Below, one piece after another: positions 1 to 8,064 of a stretch of DNA of 38,183 nucleotides. The notes beneath the pieces are model-generated. The model saw only the letters and a program-made list of their open reading frames with translations, did not search any database and was not told where the DNA came from. Both the position numbers and the translations under genes were made by a program. Positions within the stretch are counted from its first letter, which is position 1. The number at the start of each line of letters is the position of its first letter. Source of the DNA: Sutterella sp. (GTDB lineage Bacteria; Pseudomonadota; Gammaproteobacteria; Burkholderiales; Burkholderiaceae_F); contig JAHHRH010000012.1 in assembly GCA_020025915.1 (NCBI GenBank), positions 1-38,183 of the forward strand. Reading direction: 5' to 3'.

Positions 1-109
1 CATAAATCGTCTTTCTTTCTAAGACATAAATGTCGCCGTTCTTTTGCTTAGCATGCACGAGACTGGTTTTGACAACATTACTGACGGGACGAGCTATGGC
101 GGACCTCAT
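1..109 (-). CDS. Partial protein, N-terminal 36 codons, running off the left edge
   Basis: Reading the minus strand from an ATG at 109 gives an open frame to the window edge, starting MRSAIARPVSNVV and containing KQKNGDIYVLERK. The style resembles the first residues of large transposases, but too little is visible to name a family. There is no good ribosome binding site. A promoter-like pair lies just upstream at 127-156, which gives modest support that this is a real gene start. Confidence 0.3.
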   Translation of the reverse strand, partial: MRSAIARPVSNVVKTSLVHAKQKNGDIYVLERKTIY

Positions 110-126
110 TCATTAGAGTATGTATA

Positions 127-156
127 ACTATAGAATATTAACTCGTTATTTTGCAA
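127..156 (-). promoter_or_regulatory. Candidate promoter for the partial left-edge gene
   Basis: On the minus strand a TTGCAA (156-151) and a TATAGT (132-127) are separated by 18 bases and point towards the open frame that starts at 109. Both hexamers are close to sigma-70 consensus. The region is AT-rich, so chance matches are possible. Confidence 0.3.
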
Positions 157-159
157 GAA

Positions 160-204
160 AAAAATCCGAAAACTTTCTTAAATTTCAAAGTACTTCGGAT
201 TTTT
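160..204. terminator. Hairpin terminator, probably bidirectional
   Basis: AAAAATCCGAA (160-170) is followed 23 bases later by its reverse complement TTCGGATTTTT (194-204). The arms carry A-runs and T-runs on the outer sides, so transcripts in either direction would end in a hairpin plus U-run. It separates the left-edge frame from the IS4 remnant. Confidence 0.5.
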
Positions 205-244
205 ATCACAGGAAAAAAGATTGCCTAGACTCTCAACAAGTTAA

Positions 245-1073
245 CCTATTGCAACTTTTAGGATATTAATCTGTCGCGTAACATACTGTCTTAAAAAACA
301 ACTGTTTAACAGTCCTTTACGAGGCATCGGTGCGGAATTCGATAAGACCGTTCTTTCGTTAGACTCTACCACAATTTCTCTGTGTTTAAGCCAATTTCCA
401 CGGACTCATTACCGTCGTGCAAAAGGTGGTGTCAAGGTTCATCATACACTGCTGAACAATGACACATTACTACCCGAATTCATGGTCATGACTAACGCCA
501 AAGTTAATGATGATAAAGCGGCAAAGGATCAGGTGCTACCTCATTGCATCTTAATCATGGATCGAGGCTATTGCGATTTTGGACTGTTCAAAGCACTTGA
601 TGCAAAAGGCGTTGTGTTCGTTACTCGCTTGAAAACTAACTGGCACTTTAAGCGCACGGGACAAGGTGTCATTGACACAAACTACGGCGACTTCAAGATT
701 CAATTCACCTCTGTCACAGCCATAAATAAGGTAGGGAAAGATAATGAATTCAGAGCTGTAAAATGGTATTCCAAGGAGGACGATCGTTGGTTCGTCTTTC
801 TCACTAACGCTAGTGACGATATCACGGCGGAGCAGGTTGCCAAGCAATGCCGTACTTGTTCAAATTTGGACAGTCGCTATAACCGTCTTACTGCAGATGT
901 ATCTACAAAAATCTTCAAAGCATCCATGGAACTTCTCAAACCTCGTCAAGTGCATTCGATTGAACCTCATGACAATGAAAGACCTGACAGGATGGCTTAG
1001 TCGACCAGATGTTTGTTCCTATGCAGACGAAGAAAGTATTTCTGGACCTTCCCAACAAGCCCTGCAATTTTAA
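245..1073 (+). pseudogene. Decayed IS4-family transposase
   Basis: The frame open from about 245 to 1000 reads SLDSTTISLCLSQFP (first catalytic Asp, near 362), then MDRGYCDFGLF (second catalytic Asp, near 560) and FVTRLKTNWHF, all typical of DDE transposases of the IS4 family. The N-terminal third is missing and no proper start is seen. Near 845 the reading jumps: the expected Y-R-E-K segment with the catalytic Glu is absent, and the C-terminal part (NAVLVQIWTVAITVLL) continues in another frame to 1073. An internal deletion that is not a multiple of three explains this. The element cannot move by itself. Its last about 200 bp recur inverted at 11,039-11,247. Confidence 0.85.
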
Positions 1074-1164
1074 GGGGGTCAAATCGCCAAAACGGTTCTA
1101 ACTCTTGAAAAGAGCTCTCGCATGCGCGTCATTTTTCAAATTTCGCGGTTTTTGGACAGCAGTG
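958..1164 (+). repeat. IS4-family right end, left copy (inverted partner at 11,039-11,247)
   Basis: From GATTGAACCTCATGAC at 958 to GGACAGCAGTGA at 1164 the sequence matches the reverse complement of 11,039-11,247 with a modest number of substitutions and a small length difference near 1045-1055. It includes the last codons of the transposase and the non-coding end. The outer boundary GGACAGCAGTGA is the presumed terminal inverted repeat of the IS. Confidence 0.85.
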
Positions 1165-1192
1165 ATAAAAAAACAAAACCTATCAACAAAGT

Positions 1193-1247
1193 TTGACAAT
1201 CCGAACATTATACAGATATACTCTCGCGACTCTGAGAATAATTCTCA
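1193..1247 (+). promoter_or_regulatory. Fur-regulated promoter of the heme island
   Basis: TTGACA (1193-1198) and TATACT (1217-1222) are spaced 18 bases apart. Just downstream, over the expected transcription start, lies the perfect 15-bp palindrome TGAGAATAATTCTCA (1233-1247). This has the 7-1-7 architecture of Fur boxes (TGATAATnATTATCA) with two substitutions in symmetric positions. Iron-loaded Fur bound here would block initiation, so the operon should switch on in iron limitation. The promoter begins only 29 bases inside the end of the IS remnant. Confidence 0.75.
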
Positions 1248-1327
1248 TTAACGTTTCCTTTACTCATTCCCGATCGGCATTGCCCCCCGTTAAAGCGGAG
1301 TCGGGTTGATGACAAGTATCTTTTAAG

Positions 1328-2926
1328 ATGACGAATTCCAATAGCGAAGATTCCAAGAATCAAGACGTTCAGACTTTTGAAGCCGGCGCTCGCAAGATGA
1401 CGGAAAAGATTGCCGAGCACAATCCCGAATCCTTCTTTGCATCGATTGAAGATCCGCTACACGCCGCTTTCGGTGCCAAGGCCATCATTCATTCCGGTCC
1501 TTCCGGAATGCCGCTTTTAGGGGAAGTCGCCCGTGCCAAGCTGGACAGCATGGCCGATACGCCGCGAGAAGACGGTCATACGCTGGCCTATATCCATGTG
1601 CCTTTCTGCGAAACGCGTTGTCTCTATTGCATGTTCTATCAGAACCCCTTCAAGGTCGAAGCAACGCATGCCTATGCGCTGGCGCTTTGCAAAGAACTTG
1701 AAATATGGTCGCACCGCGCTTCTCAGGCTACGGGCAAGGTAAACGCCGTCTATTTCGGCGGTGGTACGCCGACGGCATTCGAGCCCGATGACCTCCGCAT
1801 GGTTCTCGCTGCCGTGAAGAAGTACCTTCCCCTGGCCAACGATGCCGAAATTACGTTGGAAGGTCGTATTCACAACTTCAACGACGCGAAGATCGAAGCC
1901 GCTCTCGAAGGCGGCGTCAACCGTTTCTCTTTGGGCGTTCAGACCTTCAATACGCAGATTCGTCAGTCGATGCACCGTGTAGACGATCGCGACACGATCA
2001 TTGCCCGTCTCGACAAGCTCTGCTCGTATAACAATGCTGCCGTGATCTGCGACATGATTTACGGTTTCCCTGACCAGACGATGGAAATCTGGGAAGACGA
2101 CCTGAAGACGGCCACGTCTTTGAACCTTGACGGTGTCGACTGCTATCAGTTGAACGTTTTTGAAAAGTCGCCTTTGGCTCGTCGCATTGCTACGGGCAAA
2201 CTCCCGCCCGCTGCCGATACGGCTATGAAGGCCGATTTCTTTGCGAAGTCCGTCGAATTCATGACGACCGCCAACTGGCGTCGTCTCTCCAACAACCATT
2301 GGGGTTCCGGCGTTCGCGAACGCAATATTTACAACACGTACGGCAAGAGCGCCTGTGATTGTCTCGCTTTCGGCTCCGGTGCAGGCGGCCGCCTCTTCGG
2401 TCACTCCTACATGATCGAACGTAAGCTGGATGACTACTACAGCGTCATCGAAAAGGGCGAAAAGCCCGCTGCGTTCTGTATGGCTCCGAAGGCTAACTGG
2501 AAACTTCTGCGCACGATTTCCGCTGCGATGGAATCCGGTTCGATCAGTCTATCTCAGATTGGTCGTGAATTCGGCGTGCCGGTAGAAAGCATGGCCATGC
2601 CGATCATCAATCAGTGGATTGATGCCGGACTTTTGACCAAGCGCGGTGAATGGTACTTTCAGACCGTGGCCGGTCAGTTCTGGCACGTGACTCTAGCTCA
2701 GCTCCTTATTTCTTGGCTCGAACCGATGTTGCCCGGATATGCGCAAGCCAAGCCCATGATGGGAATGCCTCACGGTCATCCGAGAATGCCCGTCGGTATG
2801 AAGATGCCTGCGGGTCATCTTTCTGTTCATGGGATGCCTAAGGACGGCAAGCTTCCAGCCGGCCATCACGATATTAAGGCGGTGTTTGCCGGGATGAAGA
2901 TGCCCGCTGGTCATCCGAAGATCTAA
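1328..2926 (+). CDS. hutW: HutW/ChuW-type anaerobic heme-degrading radical SAM enzyme with Met/His repeat tail
   Basis: 532 aa. Cys94, Cys98 and Cys101 form the CxxxCxxC that binds the 4Fe-4S cluster (FCETRCLYC). GGGTP at 144-148 is the SAM-binding motif of the HemN-like group. Family members open the porphyrin ring without oxygen and release iron, using SAM and external electrons. The assignment rests on the HemN-like fold signature plus the neighbours (HutX, TonB system, Fur box). The enzyme body ends near residue 470. The rest is a tail with three 16-residue repeats (487-532) whose core K-M/L-P-A-G-H recurs at 492, 508 and 524, preceded by MGMPHGHP. The tail may bind heme or metal; this is inference. 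It is the first gene after the Fur promoter. Confidence 0.85.
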   Translation: MTNSNSEDSKNQDVQTFEAGARKMTEKIAEHNPESFFASIEDPLHAAFGAKAIIHSGPSGMPLLGEVARAKLDSMADTPREDGHTLAYIHVPFCETRCLYCMFYQNPFKVEATHAYALALCKELEIWSHRASQATGKVNAVYFGGGTPTAFEPDDLRMVLAAVKKYLPLANDAEITLEGRIHNFNDAKIEAALEGGVNRFSLGVQTFNTQIRQSMHRVDDRDTIIARLDKLCSYNNAAVICDMIYGFPDQTMEIWEDDLKTATSLNLDGVDCYQLNVFEKSPLARRIATGKLPPAADTAMKADFFAKSVEFMTTANWRRLSNNHWGSGVRERNIYNTYGKSACDCLAFGSGAGGRLFGHSYMIERKLDDYYSVIEKGEKPAAFCMAPKANWKLLRTISAAMESGSISLSQIGREFGVPVESMAMPIINQWIDAGLLTKRGEWYFQTVAGQFWHVTLAQLLISWLEPMLPGYAQAKPMMGMPHGHPRMPVGMKMPAGHLSVHGMPKDGKLPAGHHDIKAVFAGMKMPAGHPKI

Positions 2927-2946
2927 TTCGAATTTCTAAAGGAAGA

Positions 2947-2967
2947 AAGGGTGCTCGGAGCACCCTT
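2947..2967 (+). terminator. GC-rich hairpin after hutW (partial terminator or processing site)
   Basis: AAGGGTGCTC (2947-2956) and GAGCACCCTT (2958-2967) are reverse complements, giving a tight hairpin 20 bases after the hutW stop. No T-run follows directly, although CCCTTTTTGTTTT comes 12 bases later. It may attenuate or protect the transcript rather than end it, since the receptor gene follows with no evident promoter. Confidence 0.5.
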
Positions 2968-3016
2968 CAAATAACCATCCCTTTTTGTTTTCCTTTCTAC
3001 TTCATAGATATCAATC

Positions 3017-5089
3017 ATGAAAGCTTTTAAGACCAAGATGATGGTCGGCGCTGTTGCAGCCGCTGTCCTCACGATCGATGCTGCTCAGGCTGCCGAATCT
3101 GTCAAAACCGATGCTATCAAGGTAACCGCCACTCGTGTTGAAAAGGAACTTTCCGACGTCAACATGTCTGTGTCTATCATTACTGAAGAACAGATCAAGC
3201 ATTCCACGGCTCGTAATGTTGGCGAACTTCTCCAGGACATTCCGGGAATTGAAATCAATCCTGACGGTGGTCAGGGGATGAAGCGTGTGAATATTCGTGG
3301 TGAAAACGCTTTCCGTACGGTCGTTATGATTGATGGTCAGAAGGTTGCAGAACATAAGTCAATGTCTGGTGCCCCGATGTTGATTGATCCGTCTCAGATC
3401 GAACGCATTGAAGTGATTAAGGGGCCGGCCTCTGTTCTTTACGGTTCTGATGCCATTGGCGGTGTTATCAACATCATCACGAAGAAGGGTGGTGAAAGGC
3501 CATTCCAGGGCAATGTCTCTGTTGGTTACAACACATCTGCTGATGGGTATAGCGGATCTGCGTCTCTCTTTGGATCCAACAATGGTTGGAATTATCGGTT
3601 GAGTGCTGCATATGAAGATAATGGCGATTTGAAGACACCGGTAGGTGACATGCCCAATACGGCCTTTAATTCCAAGACCGCCAATCTCTTCGTTTCTTAC
3701 GATATCAATTCTGATGCCACGGTGGGTGGCTCACTAGATTATTACGAACTGGAATTTCACTCTAGCTCTTACGACTATGAATTCCCTGGGTTCCGCGTTG
3801 ATGTTGATCCGTGGAAGCGTTCTAAGGCGGCTCTTTTCGGCGAGTTCCGCAATGTAACGGAAAATCTCGTTCGTTTACGTGCTGATGTTTTCTATCAGAA
3901 GAGTGAGAAGGAAATGGTCAACACGGTTCCGGGCGAGATGCGAAACCCGCAGAAGCCGTTTCCGATGCCTTACGTGGTTTCTCCGACTGCCGATAACACG
4001 ATTAACCAATATGGTGTTTCCATTCAGTCAGACTGGCAACTTGGCGAAAAACACTATCTCGTTGCCGGCTATGAAATGAGCTACGACAAGCTGGATGCTG
4101 ATACGATCGTTCATGCTTCGTTTATGCCGAACAGTCCGATGAGCAACAAGACGCATGACGGTTATCAGATGAGCAATGCTGTTTATGCCAGTATGGAATC
4201 CCTACTTCCTGCCGATTTTACGCTCACCTATGGTGTTCGTTATACCTGGGTTGAAAGTGATATGAACGAAACGAAACGTCCGGGCGTAATGTCTAGACCA
4301 GGGACTACCAACCAATACACGCACAAGGAAAGCGATGACGGTAAAGCCGTTTTCAATGCCGGTATTCTTTGGAATGGTATCGAAAACCTTACGCTTCGTG
4401 CTAGCTACGCTCAGGGCTATCGTAATCCGATCCTTCAGGAACTCTATATTGATACGATGATGGGTCAGGGCATGAGTACCACTTACTCTAACGCTGCTCT
4501 AAAGCCGGAAACCTCCGACAATTTCGAAATTGGGGCTCGTTGGACCAACGGTGCAGCTTCTGTGGATGCTACCGTCTTCTATACTCAAGCCGATGATTAC
4601 ATTGCAGTCACCCGTGAAGGTCGTAAAGACATCTACAACAACATCGCAAAGGCTAAGTCCTATGGCCTAGAACTTGCGGCCTCTGCCTATTTAGGTGAAA
4701 GCGGTTTCGAACCGTACGTCAATTTGACGATGATGAAGCGCCAGTATGACAACGGCGTTGACTGGAAGACGTGGGATACGGGTACGCCGCTCGTCACTGC
4801 TACCTATGGTGTCCGTTGGGCCGGTGAACAGAATGGTCTTGCTGTTCGATGGAATGCCTACTGCCGTTCTCAGAGCAAATCCGAATACAAAGGAAAAGAC
4901 GCTGAAGATTATTACAACTATGGTGGCTACACGACCTTTAACCTGACGGGCGGAATTGACTTCGGTGCTCAAAAACAGTACTCCATGGACTTCGGTCTCT
5001 ACAACGTCTTCGATAAGCTTTATCAGCATCAGGGCGCTATCTACGAACCGGGTCGCTACGCAGCCGTCAAGTTCAACGCTCAGTTCTAA
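3017..5089 (+). CDS. TonB-dependent outer-membrane receptor, probably for heme
   Basis: 690 aa. A signal peptide ends at AQA (residues 23-25). A TonB box, DAIKVTATR, lies at about 32-40. The plug domain follows (VGELLQDIPGIEI, IERIEVIKGPASVLYGSDAIGGVINI, here quoted in parts: IERIEVIKGP and YGSDAIGGVINI), then a 22-strand barrel ending in the aromatic F690 needed for outer-membrane assembly. The C-terminal half has GYRNPILQELY and NAALKPETS, in the place of the FRAP and NPNL boxes seen in heme receptors, but diverged. Heme as ligand is inferred from neighbours hutW, hutX and the Fur promoter. A siderophore or other porphyrin is possible. Confidence 0.8.
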   Translation: MKAFKTKMMVGAVAAAVLTIDAAQAAESVKTDAIKVTATRVEKELSDVNMSVSIITEEQIKHSTARNVGELLQDIPGIEINPDGGQGMKRVNIRGENAFRTVVMIDGQKVAEHKSMSGAPMLIDPSQIERIEVIKGPASVLYGSDAIGGVINIITKKGGERPFQGNVSVGYNTSADGYSGSASLFGSNNGWNYRLSAAYEDNGDLKTPVGDMPNTAFNSKTANLFVSYDINSDATVGGSLDYYELEFHSSSYDYEFPGFRVDVDPWKRSKAALFGEFRNVTENLVRLRADVFYQKSEKEMVNTVPGEMRNPQKPFPMPYVVSPTADNTINQYGVSIQSDWQLGEKHYLVAGYEMSYDKLDADTIVHASFMPNSPMSNKTHDGYQMSNAVYASMESLLPADFTLTYGVRYTWVESDMNETKRPGVMSRPGTTNQYTHKESDDGKAVFNAGILWNGIENLTLRASYAQGYRNPILQELYIDTMMGQGMSTTYSNAALKPETSDNFEIGARWTNGAASVDATVFYTQADDYIAVTREGRKDIYNNIAKAKSYGLELAASAYLGESGFEPYVNLTMMKRQYDNGVDWKTWDTGTPLVTATYGVRWAGEQNGLAVRWNAYCRSQSKSEYKGKDAEDYYNYGGYTTFNLTGGIDFGAQKQYSMDFGLYNVFDKLYQHQGAIYEPGRYAAVKFNAQF

Positions 5090-5119
5090 TTTGATCTGAG
5101 CGGTTGCTAGTTAAGCAGG

Positions 5120-5157
5120 AAAACCTCCTTCCGCCTTAGGGATGGGAGGAGGTTTTT
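5120..5157 (+). terminator. Rho-independent terminator after the receptor gene
   Basis: AAAACCTCCT (5120-5129) pairs with AGGAGGTTTT (5147-5156), followed by more T. It should end or reduce transcription from the Fur promoter before the ECF genes, which then need read-through or an internal promoter; none is obvious in 5158-5205. Confidence 0.75.
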
Positions 5158-5205
5158 CAGAGCAAAGCCTGTTGTAACATTTTTTTCTTCCGTTAAAGCC
5201 GAAAA

Positions 5206-5751
5206 ATGCAAAACGTTATTCGACATTATTGGGAAGCCAGAGAGCTTGTGTTGATCGGCGTTTTCGCCGCGGCAGCCAAGCTCTCTAGTCTTCTTATCGC
5301 TCTGGCGGGCGGTGGGATGAATCCTATCTCGTTGGTTCTCAAGAATCTTGTCTATACCACGCTGATGATCGTTCTTTTAAAGAAAGTTCAGAAGCAGTGG
5401 ACTCTTCTCTTATTTACAGTGATCGGGATGATCGTGAGCGTTGGACTCATGGGAGGAAGCCTGACACTGTTGCCGGCGGCCTTGGTTGGTGCGCTCTTGG
5501 GGGAACTTGTTGCCAAACTCACGGGCGGTACGAGCACACCTTGGGCGGCTTATGCGGCTGTGGCCGTTTTTGACCTGGCAATGAAAGGCATTTCGCTGGG
5601 GGTTTCCTATTTATTCTTGCGCGAAAGTCCGGCACTCATGACCATGATTGTGCCCATCGTCTTGTGCGGTTATTTGGGCTCGGTCTTCGGGCTCTGGTTC
5701 GGTTGGAAAACAGTTGGAGAACTGAAACATGCGGGATTTGTTCGCGAGTAA
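5206..5751 (+). CDS. ECF transporter substrate-binding (S) subunit, MptD/Trep_Strep-like
   Basis: 181 aa, almost entirely hydrophobic with about six predicted membrane helices, and a glycine-rich stretch GGSLTLLPAALVGALLGEL near the middle (about residues 85-103) that is typical of the MptD/Trep_Strep S-component family. ECF S subunits bind the substrate inside the membrane and need a T subunit and two ATPases, which follow directly. Some members of this family act in heme uptake in Gram-positive bacteria; heme here is inferred from context. There is no clear ribosome binding site (GCCGAAAA precedes the ATG). The last 23 bases overlap the T-subunit gene. Confidence 0.7.
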   Translation: MQNVIRHYWEARELVLIGVFAAAAKLSSLLIALAGGGMNPISLVLKNLVYTTLMIVLLKKVQKQWTLLLFTVIGMIVSVGLMGGSLTLLPAALVGALLGELVAKLTGGTSTPWAAYAAVAVFDLAMKGISLGVSYLFLRESPALMTMIVPIVLCGYLGSVFGLWFGWKTVGELKHAGFVRE

Positions 5752-6514
5752 AGCTGAGAATTCGGTTCTCAAGCATTTGGATGCCCGTACGAAGCTCACG
5801 CTTGTGCTGGTAACGGCCATCCTCACGGTTGCCTGTTCGGGTGCCGTTTCTCAAATTATTTTGTTCGTTGTTTCGCTCGTTTACGTTTTGCTTTTGAAGC
5901 GTTACGGGTTGTTGATCGTTCTCTACGCTCTGATGGCAGTCATGATGGCTTTGGCTGCGACCTGCGGTCTTGCGTTGGGTGAATTTTTTCCTGGAATTGG
6001 CGGCATCAGCATGAAGTCGCTCGCCATTCCCTTTATGCGAGGCCTCTCGATGATGAACGTCGTGGTGGTGCTCGCGATGACGACGCGCGTAGAGGATTTG
6101 CTCCTTACGCTCGAACGTATGCGTTTGCCTTTTTACATCTTTCTTCCAACAGCTGTGATGCTTCGATTCATCCCGACCTTTACGCAGGACGTGAAGCAGG
6201 TTTGGGAAACTTTGAAAATCCGTGGCTGGCCTGTCAGTCCAGCTATGTTGACTGTTCGTCCGATGCTTTGTGCCCGTTTGACGATGGCACCTATATTGTT
6301 CCGTGCTCTGAAGTCTTCGGAAACCTTGGGCGTTGCCGCCGAACTCAAAGGTCTCGGTACCTCCGAGCGCACCATGCGTAATGACGGCAAAACTCTGACG
6401 TCCTTGGACGCCCGCGTTCTCTCGATGCTCGCGTTGACGATCGTCGCCGTTATTCTCGGTGAGGTGTATTTCGCAGACGTTTTAATGGATGCCAACACGA
6501 TCGGTATGCCCTAG
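5729..6514 (+). CDS. ecfT: ECF transporter transmembrane (T) subunit
   Basis: 261 aa. The protein opens with LKHLDARTKL, the usual amphipathic start of EcfT proteins, then several membrane helices. Two coupling-helix motifs follow: LKIRGW (about 165) and AAELKGLG (about 208), standing where the Ala-Arg-Gly motifs contact the ATPases; the second has Lys instead of Arg. A GGAG lies nine bases before the ATG at 5729, inside the S gene, and the 23-base overlap implies translational coupling. The T subunit joins the S subunit to the A-A' ATPase encoded next. Confidence 0.8.
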   Translation: MRDLFASKAENSVLKHLDARTKLTLVLVTAILTVACSGAVSQIILFVVSLVYVLLLKRYGLLIVLYALMAVMMALAATCGLALGEFFPGIGGISMKSLAIPFMRGLSMMNVVVVLAMTTRVEDLLLTLERMRLPFYIFLPTAVMLRFIPTFTQDVKQVWETLKIRGWPVSPAMLTVRPMLCARLTMAPILFRALKSSETLGVAAELKGLGTSERTMRNDGKTLTSLDARVLSMLALTIVAVILGEVYFADVLMDANTIGMP

Positions 6515-6524
6515 GAGATAAATA

Positions 6525-8042
6525 GTGAATAACGGTATTGAATTCAAGAACGTTTCCTATCGCTACGCCAATACGGACAAAGACGCCGTTCAAAATATCA
6601 ATTTCACGGTCAAACCTGGCGAAGTGAAAGTTGTGACCGGTGCGTCCGGTTGCGGCAAAACGACCCTGATGCGACTGGCTAACGGTCTCTGTCCGCAGAT
6701 CTATGGCGGCGAATTGAAGGGCGATGTGACGGCCAACGGTATTAACGTGGCTGTTACACCCGTGGCCGAGCTTTCCGAATTGATCGGGACGCTCTTCCAG
6801 GATCCTGAAGAGCAATTTTTTGCTTTGTCGGTGGGCGATGAAATCGCCTTCGCACTTCGCAGTCGCGGCATGGATGCGATCGATATCGAAAACCGCGTGG
6901 GTACCGCCGCCAAAAAGCTCGGAATCACCGGTCTTCTTTCTCAGAGCATTCACGCTTTGTCCGAAGGACAGAAGCAGAAAGTAGGCTTGGCGGGGATTCT
7001 TGCCATGGAACCCAAGATTCTGATTTTCGACGAACCGTCTGCAAACCTCGATCCGGAAGCAACGGAAAGTCTGGCTCTGACCATTGCCGAATTGAAGAAG
7101 GACGGTGCTGCGATTTTGGTTGTGGATCATCGTCTTTATTGGTTGAAGGATGTAGCCGACGGCGTCATCGTGATGCGTCAGGGTGAAATCTGTGAAGAAG
7201 GCCCTTTTTCCCTTTTGAATGACGACGAACTTCGTGCAAAGTACGGCCTTCGTCTGGCTACTTTGGACGATCCTCGGAAAATGCTTCCGCGTGTGCCCGT
7301 ATCGATCGGGACTACGGTTGACGAAACCGACACGATTTTCAGTACGCGTCGCTTGAGTTTCCAATATAAGGCAGATAAACCCATTTTCCGTGACGTTTCT
7401 TTTGCGGTCGGTGCCGGCATTACGGCTTTGATCGGCGATAACGGTACCGGTAAGACCACCCTGGCCCGCATTATGACGGGCTTGGAAAAGGGCGAAGGGG
7501 CTTTTGCGATCGGCAAGACGGTTGTCGGTAAAGAAGGCTTGATGCCGCATGCCGGTCTCGTATTGCAAAACGCCGACCATCAGTTGCAGATGCGTACCGT
7601 GCGCGAAGAAATCCAGAGCGCTATGGAAGCGGGCATCTATGCCAAAAAGGCTCGTGAATGTTTTTGGGGAAAATTCTCCCGCGTGAAGCTCACGGACGAA
7701 GAAAAGCACGAAGTCGAACAGATTCTCGTGAGTCTCAATCTTACGCACTTGGCCGAACGTCACCCGCAGAGTCTCTCGGGCGGTGAGAAGCAACGTGTGG
7801 TGATTGCCTGTGCGCTTGCAAAGAATCCGTCGATTCTGATTCTTGACGAACCGACGAGCGGTCTGGACGGGGCCAATATGGCCTCGATTGCCGGTGTGCT
7901 CAAGGCTGAAGCTGAAAAGGGCCGCGCCGTTTTCTTGATTACCCACGATCTAGAGCTCCTGAGTCTTTGTGACCGTGCTCTCGACATGCATATGCTGCAA
8001 CCCGTAGAAGCCGAAAAAGTTGCTGATTCGGAGCAAAAATAA
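6525..8042 (+). CDS. ECF transporter fused A-A' ATPase
   Basis: 505 aa, two ABC domains in one chain. Domain 1: Walker A GASGCGKTT (39-47), Q-loop LFQDPEEQ, signature LSEGQ (145-149), Walker B ILIFDE (165-170), switch His202. Domain 2: Walker A GDNGTGKT (304-311), signature LSGGE (417-421), Walker B ILILDE (437-442). The Q-loop DPEEQ is typical of ECF ATPases. Start is GTG at 6525, preceded by AGGAG at 6513-6517 overlapping the T-subunit stop. It powers transport by the S and T subunits. ECF systems often share ATPases between S subunits; here all parts are together, which suggests a dedicated (group I) importer. Confidence 0.88.
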   Translation: MNNGIEFKNVSYRYANTDKDAVQNINFTVKPGEVKVVTGASGCGKTTLMRLANGLCPQIYGGELKGDVTANGINVAVTPVAELSELIGTLFQDPEEQFFALSVGDEIAFALRSRGMDAIDIENRVGTAAKKLGITGLLSQSIHALSEGQKQKVGLAGILAMEPKILIFDEPSANLDPEATESLALTIAELKKDGAAILVVDHRLYWLKDVADGVIVMRQGEICEEGPFSLLNDDELRAKYGLRLATLDDPRKMLPRVPVSIGTTVDETDTIFSTRRLSFQYKADKPIFRDVSFAVGAGITALIGDNGTGKTTLARIMTGLEKGEGAFAIGKTVVGKEGLMPHAGLVLQNADHQLQMRTVREEIQSAMEAGIYAKKARECFWGKFSRVKLTDEEKHEVEQILVSLNLTHLAERHPQSLSGGEKQRVVIACALAKNPSILILDEPTSGLDGANMASIAGVLKAEAEKGRAVFLITHDLELLSLCDRALDMHMLQPVEAEKVADSEQK

Positions 8043-8064
8043 TTTTTTTAAAGGAACCCCAAAA

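Noticed and set aside
281..300. Possible left terminal repeat of the IS4 element (ACTGTCTTAAAAAAC)
   Set aside because: It only loosely resembles the right end CACTGCTGTCCAAAAAC and lies within sequence that still reads as transposase.
1517..2404. 295-codon open frame on the minus strand
   Set aside because: Antisense to the radical SAM core of hutW, no motif, no ribosome binding site.
6450..7946. 498-codon open frame on the minus strand
   Set aside because: It lies opposite the A-A' ATPase, has no recognisable domain, and is rich in His, Arg and Gln as expected from the antisense of a codon-biased gene.
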